Origin: JACRLV01 sp045863555
Lineage (GTDB): Bacteria; Planctomycetota; Phycisphaerae; UBA1845; Fen-1342
Reading direction: 5' to 3'
Assembly (NCBI GenBank): GCA_045863555.1
Contig: BTUU01000005.1
Span: forward strand, 248,001 to 312,000
Length of the DNA: 64,000 nt
Shown: piece by piece, positions 53,694 to 62,108 of the stretch
How positions within the stretch are numbered: the first letter of the stretch is position 1
Layout: every line of letters begins with the position of its first letter
The notes under the pieces: generated by a model
Databases searched by the model: none
Told to the model about the DNA's origin: nothing
The model's input: the letters and a program-made list of their open reading frames with translations, nothing else
Program-made: the position numbers and the translations under genes

Positions 53694-54254
53694 CTAGCTC
53701 GACTCTATCAGCATGCGATGGATGAGCTCGAAAACCCGCGAAAGATGATAATCGTCGTGACACGCTGAGAAATACAGCCCATCCACCAGCCGCATCGGCA
53801 GATTCAGCCGCGGATGAACGGCCGTGCGGCCGAAGACCGATGAATCCAAGCTCTCCAGGCGCTCGACAAAATCCCCGCGGATCTGCCGCAGCTCCGCCGT
53901 AATCGCCTCCGGCGCTCTCTGGTTGAAGTCCGCCGTGTTCGTGGCCGCGTTGGTCAGGTCCGCGGCCGAGAGCGTCGGCTTTCCGGAAAGGTAGTCGTCG
54001 AGCCGGCGCTCCCAGAGGTCGTCGAGGATGATCAGGTGACCGAGGTTCTCCAGGATCGACCAGCCGCGGCCGTTCTCGCGGCGGGTGAGGATGTCCGCGG
54101 GGGCCGCCCCGGCCCTGGCGAGCGCGGCGGCGCGGGCGACGTGCTCCTCCGCGCGGGCGGGCAGGCCTCGGAGGCGCTCGATGAACTCCGGGTACCATTC
54201 GACGGGAAAGTCGAACGAAAACCTGCGCTCGAACCAGGGGATTCTGTTGCTCAC
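53694..54254 (-). CDS. DinB family protein
   Basis: 186 aa from GTG with GGGAGG at eight bases. It is a four-helix DinB-superfamily protein: GWSILENLGHLIILDDLWERRLDDYL and ACHDDYHLSRVFELIHRM hold the His metal ligands. DinB proteins include thiol-dependent transferases; the substrate is unknown. It sits 42 bp after the cysteine desulfurase gene on the same strand. Confidence 0.85.
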   Translation of the reverse strand: MSNRIPWFERRFSFDFPVEWYPEFIERLRGLPARAEEHVARAAALARAGAAPADILTRRENGRGWSILENLGHLIILDDLWERRLDDYLSGKPTLSAADLTNAATNTADFNQRAPEAITAELRQIRGDFVERLESLDSSVFGRTAVHPRLNLPMRLVDGLYFSACHDDYHLSRVFELIHRMLIESS

Positions 54255-54296
54255 GTGCCGACCTCCCTTCTCATGTTCGGCGGTTGATGGATGCTA

Positions 54297-55463
54297 TCAG
54301 ACGGCCGTTGCCGCGACGCGCCTGAGAATCCCGGGAAGCCGCTCGAACACCGCATCCACCTCGGCGTCGGTCGTCATTCGACTCAGTGAGAAACGCACCT
54401 GTCCCTGCGCGAGCACGGGATCGAGTCCCATGGCCTGAAGGACGTGCGACGGCTCGAGCGACCCGCTGCTGCACGCCGCGCCGCTCGAGGCGCAGATCCC
54501 CGTTTCGCTGAGCAGGAGCAGAACGGCTTCCGACGCGACGCCGGGGAAACAGATGCACGATGTATTCGGCAAACGCGGACCCGCCGCCGCGATCGCGACG
54601 GCGCCCGGCACTCGCGCGAGCAGCGCGGATTCAAGGCGATCGCGCAGGGCGGCCACGCGGACCATCTCCCGGGCGGGCGCGCAATCACCGGCCAGAAGTT
54701 CGCACGCGACGCCCAGGCCGACGATCGCCGGCGCGTTCAGCGTCCCCCCCCGACGGTTCTGCTCCTGCGGGCCGCCGAGCTGCTGCGGCCGGAGAGACAC
54801 GCCGCGACGGATGTACAGCGCGCCGCAGCCCTTGGGGCCGTGGATCTTGTGGGCGCTGAGGCTGAGCAGGTCGACTCCGAGGTCGGCCACGTTCACGTCG
54901 ATCTTGCCGAGCGCGTTCACAGCGTCGGAGTGCACGACTGCGCCGCGCTTTCGGGCGAGATCGGCCACTTCACGGACAGGGAAGATCGCGCCCGTTTCAT
55001 TGTTGGCGAGCATGATGGAGACGATGGCGGTGTCATCACGGATGGCGACGGTAAGTTGATCGAGGTCGAGCCGGCCATCGGAGTCGACGCCGACGAGCGT
55101 GACCTCAACGCCTTCGCGGCGCAGGGCCTCGGCGGGTTCGAGGATCGCGTGGTGCTCTATGGCCGAGATGACGACGTGACGTCGGTCGGGCCGGGCGGCG
55201 AGCGTGCCGCGCAGGGCGAGATTGTCGGATTCCGTGCCGCCGCTGGTGAAGACGATTTCGCTTTCGCGGGCGGCGATGAGGCGGGCAACGTGCGAGCGGG
55301 CCTGCTCGACCTGAGCGCCGACGGCCGCGCCGAACTGATGCAGGCTTGATGCGTTGCCGTAGTGCTCGCGCAGCAGCGGCAGCATGGCGTCGACGACGCG
55401 CGGGTCGGGCTGCGTCGTCGCGTTGTTGTCGAGATAGGCCAGCGGCCGCGGCCCGGCTTCCAT
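54297..55463 (-). CDS. Cysteine desulfurase (NifS/IscS family)
   Basis: 388 aa. LDNNATTQPDPRV at the start, FTSGGTESDNLAL, ANNETGAIFPV, PLP Lys206 in SLSAHKIHGPKG and the active-site Cys331 in SSGAACSSGS are all present. It takes sulfur from cysteine for Fe-S clusters or thiolation. No iscU, iscR or Fe-S chaperone gene is adjacent. The NifS-like short Cys loop fits the type I group. Confidence 0.94.
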   Translation of the reverse strand: MEAGPRPLAYLDNNATTQPDPRVVDAMLPLLREHYGNASSLHQFGAAVGAQVEQARSHVARLIAARESEIVFTSGGTESDNLALRGTLAARPDRRHVVISAIEHHAILEPAEALRREGVEVTLVGVDSDGRLDLDQLTVAIRDDTAIVSIMLANNETGAIFPVREVADLARKRGAVVHSDAVNALGKIDVNVADLGVDLLSLSAHKIHGPKGCGALYIRRGVSLRPQQLGGPQEQNRRGGTLNAPAIVGLGVACELLAGDCAPAREMVRVAALRDRLESALLARVPGAVAIAAAGPRLPNTSCICFPGVASEAVLLLLSETGICASSGAACSSGSLEPSHVLQAMGLDPVLAQGQVRFSLSRMTTDAEVDAVFERLPGILRRVAATAV

Positions 55464-55621
55464 GCCACGATTCTACAGCGGTGCTCCCCGGCGGGCGTTT
55501 CTCGAATACGCACCGACGCTGCCCGGAAAACCACCGCTCCGGCGCTGCGGCCACGATTCCGAAGGGGTCGCCCCTGCCAACCTGGACGCCGCCACCGCCT
55601 CAGACTACACGTTACCGCACC

Positions 55622-55984
55622 ATGTGCTCGATTCGCCGGCCGGCCGTTCAATTCACGCTCATCGCCGCGCTCTTCGGAGTGGCGGTGGGACTGTTCATTC
55701 ACCTCGGTCTCCACGTGTCGCGTCTTCCCGCGTGGCTGCTTTCTGTCAACGCCGTCACGTTCCTCTTGTATGCGTACGACAAGCGGGTTGCCGGTGGAAC
55801 CTGGCCGCGCGTGCCGGAGGTTACGCTGCATGTGCTGGCGGCCGGCGGTGGGTCGCCCGCCGCGCTCTTTGCGCAGTGGCTGCTGCGGCACAAGACGGTG
55901 AAGCCCACGTTTCAGCGCGTCTTCTGGGCGATCGTTGGCGCGCAGGCGGTGCTGTGCGCGGTGTATCTCTATTGGCGCTGGTAA
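55622..55984 (+). CDS. DUF1294 membrane protein
   Basis: 120 aa with three or four membrane helices. NAVTFLLYAYDKRVAGGTWPRVPEVTLHVLAAGGGSPAALFAQ is the DUF1294 signature (YDKRxA, RxPExxLH, GGxPGA). Function is unknown. There is no clear ribosome site; the first ATG before the helix is used. Confidence 0.85.
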   Translation: MCSIRRPAVQFTLIAALFGVAVGLFIHLGLHVSRLPAWLLSVNAVTFLLYAYDKRVAGGTWPRVPEVTLHVLAAGGGSPAALFAQWLLRHKTVKPTFQRVFWAIVGAQAVLCAVYLYWRW

Positions 55985-56007
55985 TCGGCGATTGCCGACG
56001 GCCGGCG

Positions 56008-57975
56008 TCAGTGCCGGCGGAGCGAACGGCGCCGCTTGAGGCCCAGCAGGAGCAGCGTCGTCGGCAGCATGGCCAGCGATGCACCTGTACCGCAGGCGCC
56101 GCACGCCGCGGGGTCTTCCTCCACGATCACGACCGGCTCGGTGACGTTGAACGTGTCCGACGTCGTGCCGGTCAGCGTGCCGGACGTCGCCTGGAGCGAG
56201 ACCGACGGGCAGGCCGTGTCGATCGAGAGAATCGCGAACGTCGCCAATCCGCCGACCGCGGCCGCAGAGGTCGCCGAGAGCGTTCCGCCGCACGACGACA
56301 CCAGGGTCAATTGGACGGTTGCGTTGCTGTCGGTACGTTTGCCGGTGGCGTCAACGATCTCGACGGAGACCGGGGGATTGATGGCCTGGCCCTCTTCGAC
56401 GGCCGAGGGTTGCTGAACGAAACGCAGGGCGGCGGGCGGGAGCGGCGTCACCGTGAAACTGTCGGAGATGTCTCGGAGGAGCGCGCCGGAGGCGGCTTCG
56501 AGCTGGACATTCGTACACGGCGTGTCGATTTTCACGGCGTCGAACGTGGCGAGGCCGGCGACGGCCGTGGCCGCGCCGCCGCTGATGGTGCCGCCGCAGG
56601 CCGACTGAAGGACCAGGTCGACGGTCGCCGTCGAATCGGTGCGGTTGCCAAAGATGTCCTCGATCTCGACGGTGACGGCCGGTGCGATCGAGAGGTCTTC
56701 CTGGACGGTCGTCGGCTGCTGGATGATGCGGAGCAGCGCGGGGGCGGCGGCGGTGATATCGAACGCGGTCGTCTGGACCGGCGCGCCTACGCCGGAGGCT
56801 GAGAGGCTGTAGTCGGCGATGGCCTGGTTGATGCGGAGATTGTCGGTCGCGTTCCACGTGGCGACGCCTGCGACGGCCAGCTTGGTCAGGCTGGTGTCGA
56901 CGAGCAGGGGCCAGCCGCCGGGATTGATGGCCGAGTCGAGCGTGATCGGGTCAGTTGATGTCGTCACGGTGTTTTCGGCGAGATCTTTGACTTCGACGGT
57001 CAGGAGAATGGCCTCGCCCGCGGCGGTGTCAACGGGCTGCTGCGTGATGACGAGATGGTCCGGCGCGCCGGCCGTGATTTCGAATGGGTTGCTGTCGACG
57101 GTGTCGCTGGAGAGGAAGGGAGCGCCGCTGTGCGAGGCACGGAGGGTGTAGCCGACTGCGGCGGTCAGGATTCGCAGGTCGTCGGCGTCGACCCAGGTTG
57201 CGACGCCGGCTGTGGTCGACCGTTCGAGCGTACCGAGGAGCGTGGCCGCGCCGGGGTTGGCCTGAAGGGCGAGCGAGATCGTGCGGGTTTCGTTGTTGAG
57301 CAGATTTCCACCGAAATCGACAATCTTGACGGCGGGGAGGATGTCGCCGCCGGACTGGGTCGAGCCGGGCTCGGCGGAGAAGACGAGGCGGTCGGGTGCG
57401 CCCTTGGTGATGTTCGCGGCGACGATGCCCTGATTCGTGAATGCGCCGCCGGCAGTCGAGGTGGTAAGGGCGAACGTGGTCTGGGCGGGACCAGCCGCAC
57501 CGGCAGCGCTGATGATCCGGACCTTGATGCCGTTGATGCGGATGATGTCCTGCACGCTTGTGGAGGTGCCGCTGGTCAGGCTGAAGGTGATGATCTCGTT
57601 CGCGGTGCCCTGGGGGGTCACGGTAGCGACGGCGTTGACCGCCCCGCCGTTGAGGCCGATGGTGGCGCTCTGCGCGGTCACGTTCGAAGCGGGGTCGAAG
57701 TGGAAGCCCGGCCGGGCCTGAATCGTGATGCGCCGGTCTGATCCGCTCGAGTATTCCGGAAGGGTGGTCTCGGCGATGGTGACCGTATTGATGGTAACGG
57801 CCACGCCGCCGGCTCCGGGTCCGCCGGTGCGGTTGGTGTCGACGTTGAGCGTGATGTTGGGAGAATTCACGGAGTCGGCTCGAACGGGCACCGCGAGCAG
57901 GGCCGCGACAAGGACGCAGACGGGCAGCCAGGCGGGGCGCAGCATAGGCGTCGAACGCGACGGATTCATCGGCAT
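56008..57975 (-). CDS. Secreted Ig-like repeat protein with C-terminal anchor
   Basis: 655 aa from ATG with GGAG at nine bases. A signal peptide (about 1-32) is followed by a beta-rich N-terminal domain and four or five Ig-like/invasin-like repeats, each opening with ALRFVQQPS, LLRIIQQPT or HLVITQQPV and containing NRTDSTATVDLVLQ-type phrases. The C-terminus ACGACGTGASLAMLPTTLLLLGLKRRRSLRRH carries Cys-Gly, a hydrophobic helix and Arg cluster, like MYXO-CTERM-type sorting signals. It is probably exposed on the surface. Confidence 0.82.
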   Translation of the reverse strand: MPMNPSRSTPMLRPAWLPVCVLVAALLAVPVRADSVNSPNITLNVDTNRTGGPGAGGVAVTINTVTIAETTLPEYSSGSDRRITIQARPGFHFDPASNVTAQSATIGLNGGAVNAVATVTPQGTANEIITFSLTSGTSTSVQDIIRINGIKVRIISAAGAAGPAQTTFALTTSTAGGAFTNQGIVAANITKGAPDRLVFSAEPGSTQSGGDILPAVKIVDFGGNLLNNETRTISLALQANPGAATLLGTLERSTTAGVATWVDADDLRILTAAVGYTLRASHSGAPFLSSDTVDSNPFEITAGAPDHLVITQQPVDTAAGEAILLTVEVKDLAENTVTTSTDPITLDSAINPGGWPLLVDTSLTKLAVAGVATWNATDNLRINQAIADYSLSASGVGAPVQTTAFDITAAAPALLRIIQQPTTVQEDLSIAPAVTVEIEDIFGNRTDSTATVDLVLQSACGGTISGGAATAVAGLATFDAVKIDTPCTNVQLEAASGALLRDISDSFTVTPLPPAALRFVQQPSAVEEGQAINPPVSVEIVDATGKRTDSNATVQLTLVSSCGGTLSATSAAAVGGLATFAILSIDTACPSVSLQATSGTLTGTTSDTFNVTEPVVIVEEDPAACGACGTGASLAMLPTTLLLLGLKRRRSLRRH

Positions 57976-58173
57976 GGAGTATCTCCGGAGAAGGTGTCTC
58001 GGACCCGAACGGAAGGGATGGTACCGAGGGCGGCGGCGCGCGACAACGGTTGCGCGAGGTCGGAGGGAGTGCCGCCTGGCGAAGAGACCGGTCGGAAACC
58101 GATCCTCCAACCAGAGCCGGGTCTTGCGATATGCTACCGTAAAGCGATGAGAAACCTCCAGGAATGCAAACCG

Positions 58174-59262
58174 ATGAAAACAACGCCACTTAACGAGTTT
58201 CACAAGCGGGCCGGCGGGCGGATGGTTGATTTTGCAGGCTGGGAAATGCCTGTCGTCTACACGTCGATCATCGAAGAACACCACCACACGCGAACGCACG
58301 GTTCGGCCTTCGACGTCTCGCACATGGGGCGGGTCGATTTCGTCGGCAGCGGGGCGGAGGCGTTTCTGGAGCGCGTCTGCACGCGGCGGATCGGCGACAT
58401 GAAGGTCGGCCAGAGCCGCTACAGCCACGCCTGCCGCGAGGACGGCGGGATGCTCGACGACATCATCGTCTCGAAGCTGGAGACGCACTTCATGGTCGTC
58501 TGCAACGCCAGCAACCGCGAGAAACTGCTCGGCTGGTGGGAAAGGCAGCGGCGCGGCTTCGACGTGACGATCACGGACCGGACGCTCGAGACGGCCATGA
58601 TCGCGCTCCAGGGCCCGGAGGTCATCGAGACGCTCGACCGGCTGTTGCCATTCAAGGTGAGCGACCTCAAGCGCTACTTCTTCAAGACCGGGTCGGCGAT
58701 GGGCGCCGACTACTACGTGGCCCGCAGCGGCTACACGGGCGAGGACGGTGTTGAGATCATCATGCCGGCCAAGTTCGCTGACATGGCGCTCACGATGCTC
58801 ATGTCGCAAAGCCAGGAGATGGGTCGGCCGATCAAGCCCGCGGGCCTCGGAGCGCGGGACACGCTGCGGCTGGAAGCGGCGATGCCGCTGTATGGGCACG
58901 AGCTGACGGAGGAGTGGGACTCGATCACGGCCGGGCAGGGCTGGGCGGTCGATCTCACGAAGGACTTCATCGGCCAGCCAGTGCTGAAGCGCGTGAAGGA
59001 CGAGGGGCCGAAGCGGCAGATCATCGGGTTCGAGATCGAGGGGAAGCGGATCGCGCGGCAGGGCGCGCCGATCTTTGCCGGGGGTGCGGAGGTCGGCGTC
59101 GTGACCAGCGGGACGCAGAGCCCGACGCTGGACAGGGTGATCGGGATGGGGCTGGTCGCTGCTGCGGCGGCGGCACCGGGGACCGCGCTCGAAATCGACC
59201 TGCGGGGGACACGGATCCACGCGAAGGTCGTGCCGACGCCGTTTTACAAGCGTGCGAAGTGA
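58174..59262 (+). CDS. gcvT: Aminomethyltransferase (glycine cleavage T protein)
   Basis: 362 aa from the second close ATG, with AGGA at 11 bases. TPLNEFHKRAGGRMVDFAGWEMPV, FDVSHMGRVDF, CREDGGMLDDIIVSKL, ARSGYTGEDGVEI, GLGARDTLRLEAAMPLYGHEL are GcvT motifs. It moves the aminomethyl carbon to tetrahydrofolate. A GAGGGC/GCCCTC hairpin overlaps the stop codon, with no T-run. The gcvH and gcvP genes are not in the window. Confidence 0.95.
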   Translation: MKTTPLNEFHKRAGGRMVDFAGWEMPVVYTSIIEEHHHTRTHGSAFDVSHMGRVDFVGSGAEAFLERVCTRRIGDMKVGQSRYSHACREDGGMLDDIIVSKLETHFMVVCNASNREKLLGWWERQRRGFDVTITDRTLETAMIALQGPEVIETLDRLLPFKVSDLKRYFFKTGSAMGADYYVARSGYTGEDGVEIIMPAKFADMALTMLMSQSQEMGRPIKPAGLGARDTLRLEAAMPLYGHELTEEWDSITAGQGWAVDLTKDFIGQPVLKRVKDEGPKRQIIGFEIEGKRIARQGAPIFAGGAEVGVVTSGTQSPTLDRVIGMGLVAAAAAAPGTALEIDLRGTRIHAKVVPTPFYKRAK

Positions 59263-59286
59263 GGGCACTTGCCCTCGAACCCGACG

Positions 59287-59425
59287 GCGTGAATAAGATT
59301 TCAAGAGGAGCAAGGTGCTCAATGGGTGTGTGCACTGATTTTGATCATCTTCCGATAATCTAGCCGATCTAGATGTTCCAGTCGCGGTGCGTGTTTTCGC
59401 GCAGCGCGTGAATTGAGCTTCTTCG
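59287..59425 (+). repeat. Conserved 139-bp intergenic element, copy B
   Basis: The plus-strand partner of 30185-30322, one base longer. The same anchors occur in order: GCGTGAAT, ATTTCAAGAGGAGCAAGGTG, CACTGA, CATCTTCC, ATAAT, GTGCGTG and GCGTGAATTGAGCTTCTTCG. It begins 25 bp after gcvT, and the next gene starts 600 bp on, so it is not an ordinary leader for that gene. Confidence 0.75.
59315..59338 (+). CDS. Putative seven-residue leader peptide, M-L-N-G-C-V-H
   Basis: A GTG start four bases after AAGAGGAG, ending after seven codons at TGA. Its twin is at 30271-30294. The last three residues Cys-Val-His are shared. Translation is unproven. Confidence 0.35.
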   Translation: MLNGCVH

Positions 59426-59689
59426 GTAGCGCCGGCGATATCAAGATGATCACGTTGACCCGTCGAGTGATCCGTCGTTCGCGCGCGGGGGTCGGCGAGT
59501 TTGTTGCGTCGCGTCAACGTGGTTCGCACCTCCGGTCCGTTCTCGCGTTCGATTATTCCACGGCCGCGCCGCAAGCGGGGGTTCAACGCGCGGATTGGCG
59601 GGGTCTGGCGGTAAATGCCGCGCTCCAGCCCGCATTTCGTTCGCCACGACCCGGACTGAAATCGGTTCGGCGACGGGTGTCTTTCTTTC

Positions 59690-59769
59690 GCCCCTACCGG
59701 GGCTCTCGATCAAATCCGCCAAGTCCCACGGCTCGCGCCGTGGGCTACGCTCTGTCGCCGCTCCGCGGC
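59690..59769. repeat. Array of three GC-rich hairpins (REP-like)
   Basis: Three hairpins in a row: GCCCC-TACC-GGGGC (59690-59703), CCCACGGC-TCGC-GCCGTGGG (59725-59744) and GCCGC-TCC-GCGGC (59757-59769). GGGCTACGCTCTGTCGCC links the last two. I recall similar arrays between genes of many environmental bacteria, where they behave as REP elements. The rest of the 764 bp gap (59263-60026) holds element copy B and no gene. Confidence 0.7.
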
Positions 59770-60026
59770 TAGTCGCAACGAGCACATCACCGTTCCGCGA
59801 CTAGGCCGCAAACGAGCGGCGCCCGGTTGTTGCTGTCGCGGATCCGTAGACGAGCGGCGGTCCGTCTATGTAGTCACTCATCCGGACTCTGGGCACCGGC
59901 GGATTGAACCTCGCCGCTTGCCGTCCGAGCGCCAGTGACGGATACTCCTGCATTCGGGCTCGAAGGGCCGCTCCGGGCGGCCGATTTCGCGTTTTTCGCG
60001 GGAAATCCCGCGCGGGAGTGCCACAC

Positions 60027-61295
60027 GTGGCCATCGACTTGATCGTTCCGGATTGCGGCGAATCCATCACGCAGGTCACGCTCGGGCCCTGGCTGGTCCA
60101 GGAAGGCGGCGAGGCGAACCAGGATCAGACCATCCTCGAGATCGAAACCGACAAGGCGACGATCGAGATGCCCGCACCGGTCGCGGGGAAGATCACGAAA
60201 ATCCTCAAGAAACAGGGCGACACCGCGGCCGTCGGCGAAGTCATCGGTCACATGGAAGCGGGCGCGGTCAGCGGGAAGGCGGCCGGGGCGAAGCAGACCG
60301 CGAGCGCGGGCTCATCGGCCGCGAAAGCGCCCGCGGGCGGGTCGACGGCAACGGCCGTCGCCGCGCCTCCGGCCGGGAAGACGCCGACGCACGTGATGCC
60401 GGCGGCGCAGCGTGAACTTGCGCAGCGGGGACTCGATGCGTCGCAGGTGGCCGCGACGGGCCCCGGCGGCCGGCTGCTGAAGGAAGACGTGATGCGGCAC
60501 ACCGACGTCGCCCCGAAGACGCCCGGCGCGGCGCCCGCGGGCGGCTCCGGGTCGCCGTTCGTCGGCGCGACGATGGCGATCCCGATGGACGGCGACCGGC
60601 ACGAAGAGATCGTGGCGATGACGCCGATGCGCAAGCGCATTGCCGAGCGTCTCGTGCACGCAAAATCGACGATGGCACTGCTGACGACGTTCAACGAGAT
60701 CGACATGTCGGCCGTGATGGCGATGCGGAAGGAATACGGCGAGGCGTTCGAGAAGAAATACGGCGTGCGGCTCGGGTTCATGTCGTTTTTCATCAAGGCG
60801 GCGATCGACGCGCTGCGGATGATCCCGTCGGTCAACGCCGAAATCCGCGACGACCAGATCGTCTACAAGAACCATTACGACATCTCCATCGCCGTGCAGG
60901 CGGCGAAGGGGCTCGTCGTCCCCGTCATCCGCAACGCCCACCTGCTCAGCTTCGCCCAGCTCGAGCGCGTCATCGGCGACTTCGGGGCGCGGGCGAAGGA
61001 GAACAAGATCGGCATCGAGGAGCTTCAGGGCGGGACCTTCACGATCAGCAACGGCGGCGTCTTCGGCTCGCTGATGAGCACGCCGATCGTCAATCCGCCG
61101 CAGACCGCGATCCTCGGCATGCACGCGATCCAGGATCGGCCGGTGGCGCGGGACGGGCAGGTCGTGATCCGGCCGATGATGTACGTGGCGATGACGTATG
61201 ACCACCGTCTGATCGACGGGCGCGAGAGCGTGACGTTCCTGAAGCGCATCAAGGAGTGCGTGGAGAATCCGTCGCGGATTCTGCTGGAAGTCTGA
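60027..61295 (+). CDS. odhB: 2-oxo acid dehydrogenase E2 (dihydrolipoyl succinyltransferase type)
   Basis: 422 aa from GTG with GGGAG eight bases before. The lipoyl domain has Lys43 in EIETDKATIEMP. A Gly/Ala/Pro-rich linker and the E1/E3-binding domain (about 123-155, MPAAQRELAQRGLDASQVAATG) follow. The catalytic domain ends with TYDHRLIDGRES, His393 being the active residue. The VTFLKRIKE end fits the oxoglutarate-type E2. A hairpin CGCGGG-AAAT-CCCGCG lies at 59997-60012, directly before the Shine-Dalgarno, and could affect its access. E1 and E3 genes are not adjacent. Confidence 0.93.
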   Translation: MAIDLIVPDCGESITQVTLGPWLVQEGGEANQDQTILEIETDKATIEMPAPVAGKITKILKKQGDTAAVGEVIGHMEAGAVSGKAAGAKQTASAGSSAAKAPAGGSTATAVAAPPAGKTPTHVMPAAQRELAQRGLDASQVAATGPGGRLLKEDVMRHTDVAPKTPGAAPAGGSGSPFVGATMAIPMDGDRHEEIVAMTPMRKRIAERLVHAKSTMALLTTFNEIDMSAVMAMRKEYGEAFEKKYGVRLGFMSFFIKAAIDALRMIPSVNAEIRDDQIVYKNHYDISIAVQAAKGLVVPVIRNAHLLSFAQLERVIGDFGARAKENKIGIEELQGGTFTISNGGVFGSLMSTPIVNPPQTAILGMHAIQDRPVARDGQVVIRPMMYVAMTYDHRLIDGRESVTFLKRIKECVENPSRILLEV

Positions 61296-61321
61296 TGGTT
61301 GTCCGCGCGCAGGAGGCCGCC

Positions 61322-61822
61322 ATGACGATCGCATCGGTGCTCGCCGGCCAGCTTGCCTGGACGCGCGACTGGACGCTCAAACTCATTGCCGACCTGCATG
61401 GCGACGACTGGAGTTTTCAACCGGGGCCCGGCCTCGCGCACGCGCGCTACCTGATCGGCCACTTGGCGGTCTCGCAGGATGTGCTGGTTCATCAGCGCTG
61501 TCTCGACAAGCCGGTTCTCGATCCGGCGTTCTCGGCGCATTTCCCGATCGGCGGCGCCATCGCATCCACCACGGAGCATGACTATCCCGAGGTCGAGGAA
61601 ATCGTCCGTGTAATGGAGGACGTGCATGCGCGGACGCTCAGGGCGGTGAAAGCGATGAGCGATTCGCTGCTCGCCGAGCCCGCGTACGGCAAGGACGGCG
61701 CGCCGCACCCGCATTACCGCGACAAATGCGGTGCGGTATCGCACTGCACGCGACACGAAGCGTTTCACGCGGGACAGATCGCCACGATCCGCCGGCTGCT
61801 TGGGAAGACCTTCCTTCGTTAA
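61322..61822 (+). CDS. DinB family protein
   Basis: 166 aa; AGGAGG lies five bases before ATG. It is a DinB-superfamily four-helix protein with LAHARYLIGHLAVSQDVLVHQ and TRHEAFHAGQIATIRRLLGK, giving the three-His metal site. It begins 26 bp after odhB on the same strand. It is not closely similar to the DinB protein at 53694-54254. Confidence 0.87.
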   Translation: MTIASVLAGQLAWTRDWTLKLIADLHGDDWSFQPGPGLAHARYLIGHLAVSQDVLVHQRCLDKPVLDPAFSAHFPIGGAIASTTEHDYPEVEEIVRVMEDVHARTLRAVKAMSDSLLAEPAYGKDGAPHPHYRDKCGAVSHCTRHEAFHAGQIATIRRLLGKTFLR

Positions 61823-62108
61823 AAACCCGCTGGTAGTGATTCGAGAGGCGTGCGCGGGATCCCGCGGCGCGACAGCGTGATTTCGCGCACCCCCTGCGGA
61901 ATTCGGCGCTGACCGGCCCCTTTGCCGCAAACTGATCAAAAGAATCAACCGGTTTTCGAAGAAAAAGCTGCCGCGATTGCATTCCGCGCCCCCGATCTCA
62001 GCCGAATCCCGCGAAAACGCCGCTGACTCCCCTTCGCGGCACAGCCCTTGCAACAACGGGCGAAGTTCAGCCCGGCCGACCGACGGGCCATAACGGAGCG
62101 ATTGCCGC

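Noticed and set aside
59261..59285. tRNA-like CTCGAAC sequence after gcvT
   Set aside because: No acceptor or anticodon stem can be formed around it; the nearby hairpin is a simple GAGGGC/GCCCTC.
57976..59586. N-terminal extension of the Ig-like protein on the minus strand
   Set aside because: It runs antisense through gcvT and the conserved element; the signal peptide and ribosome site place the start at 57975.
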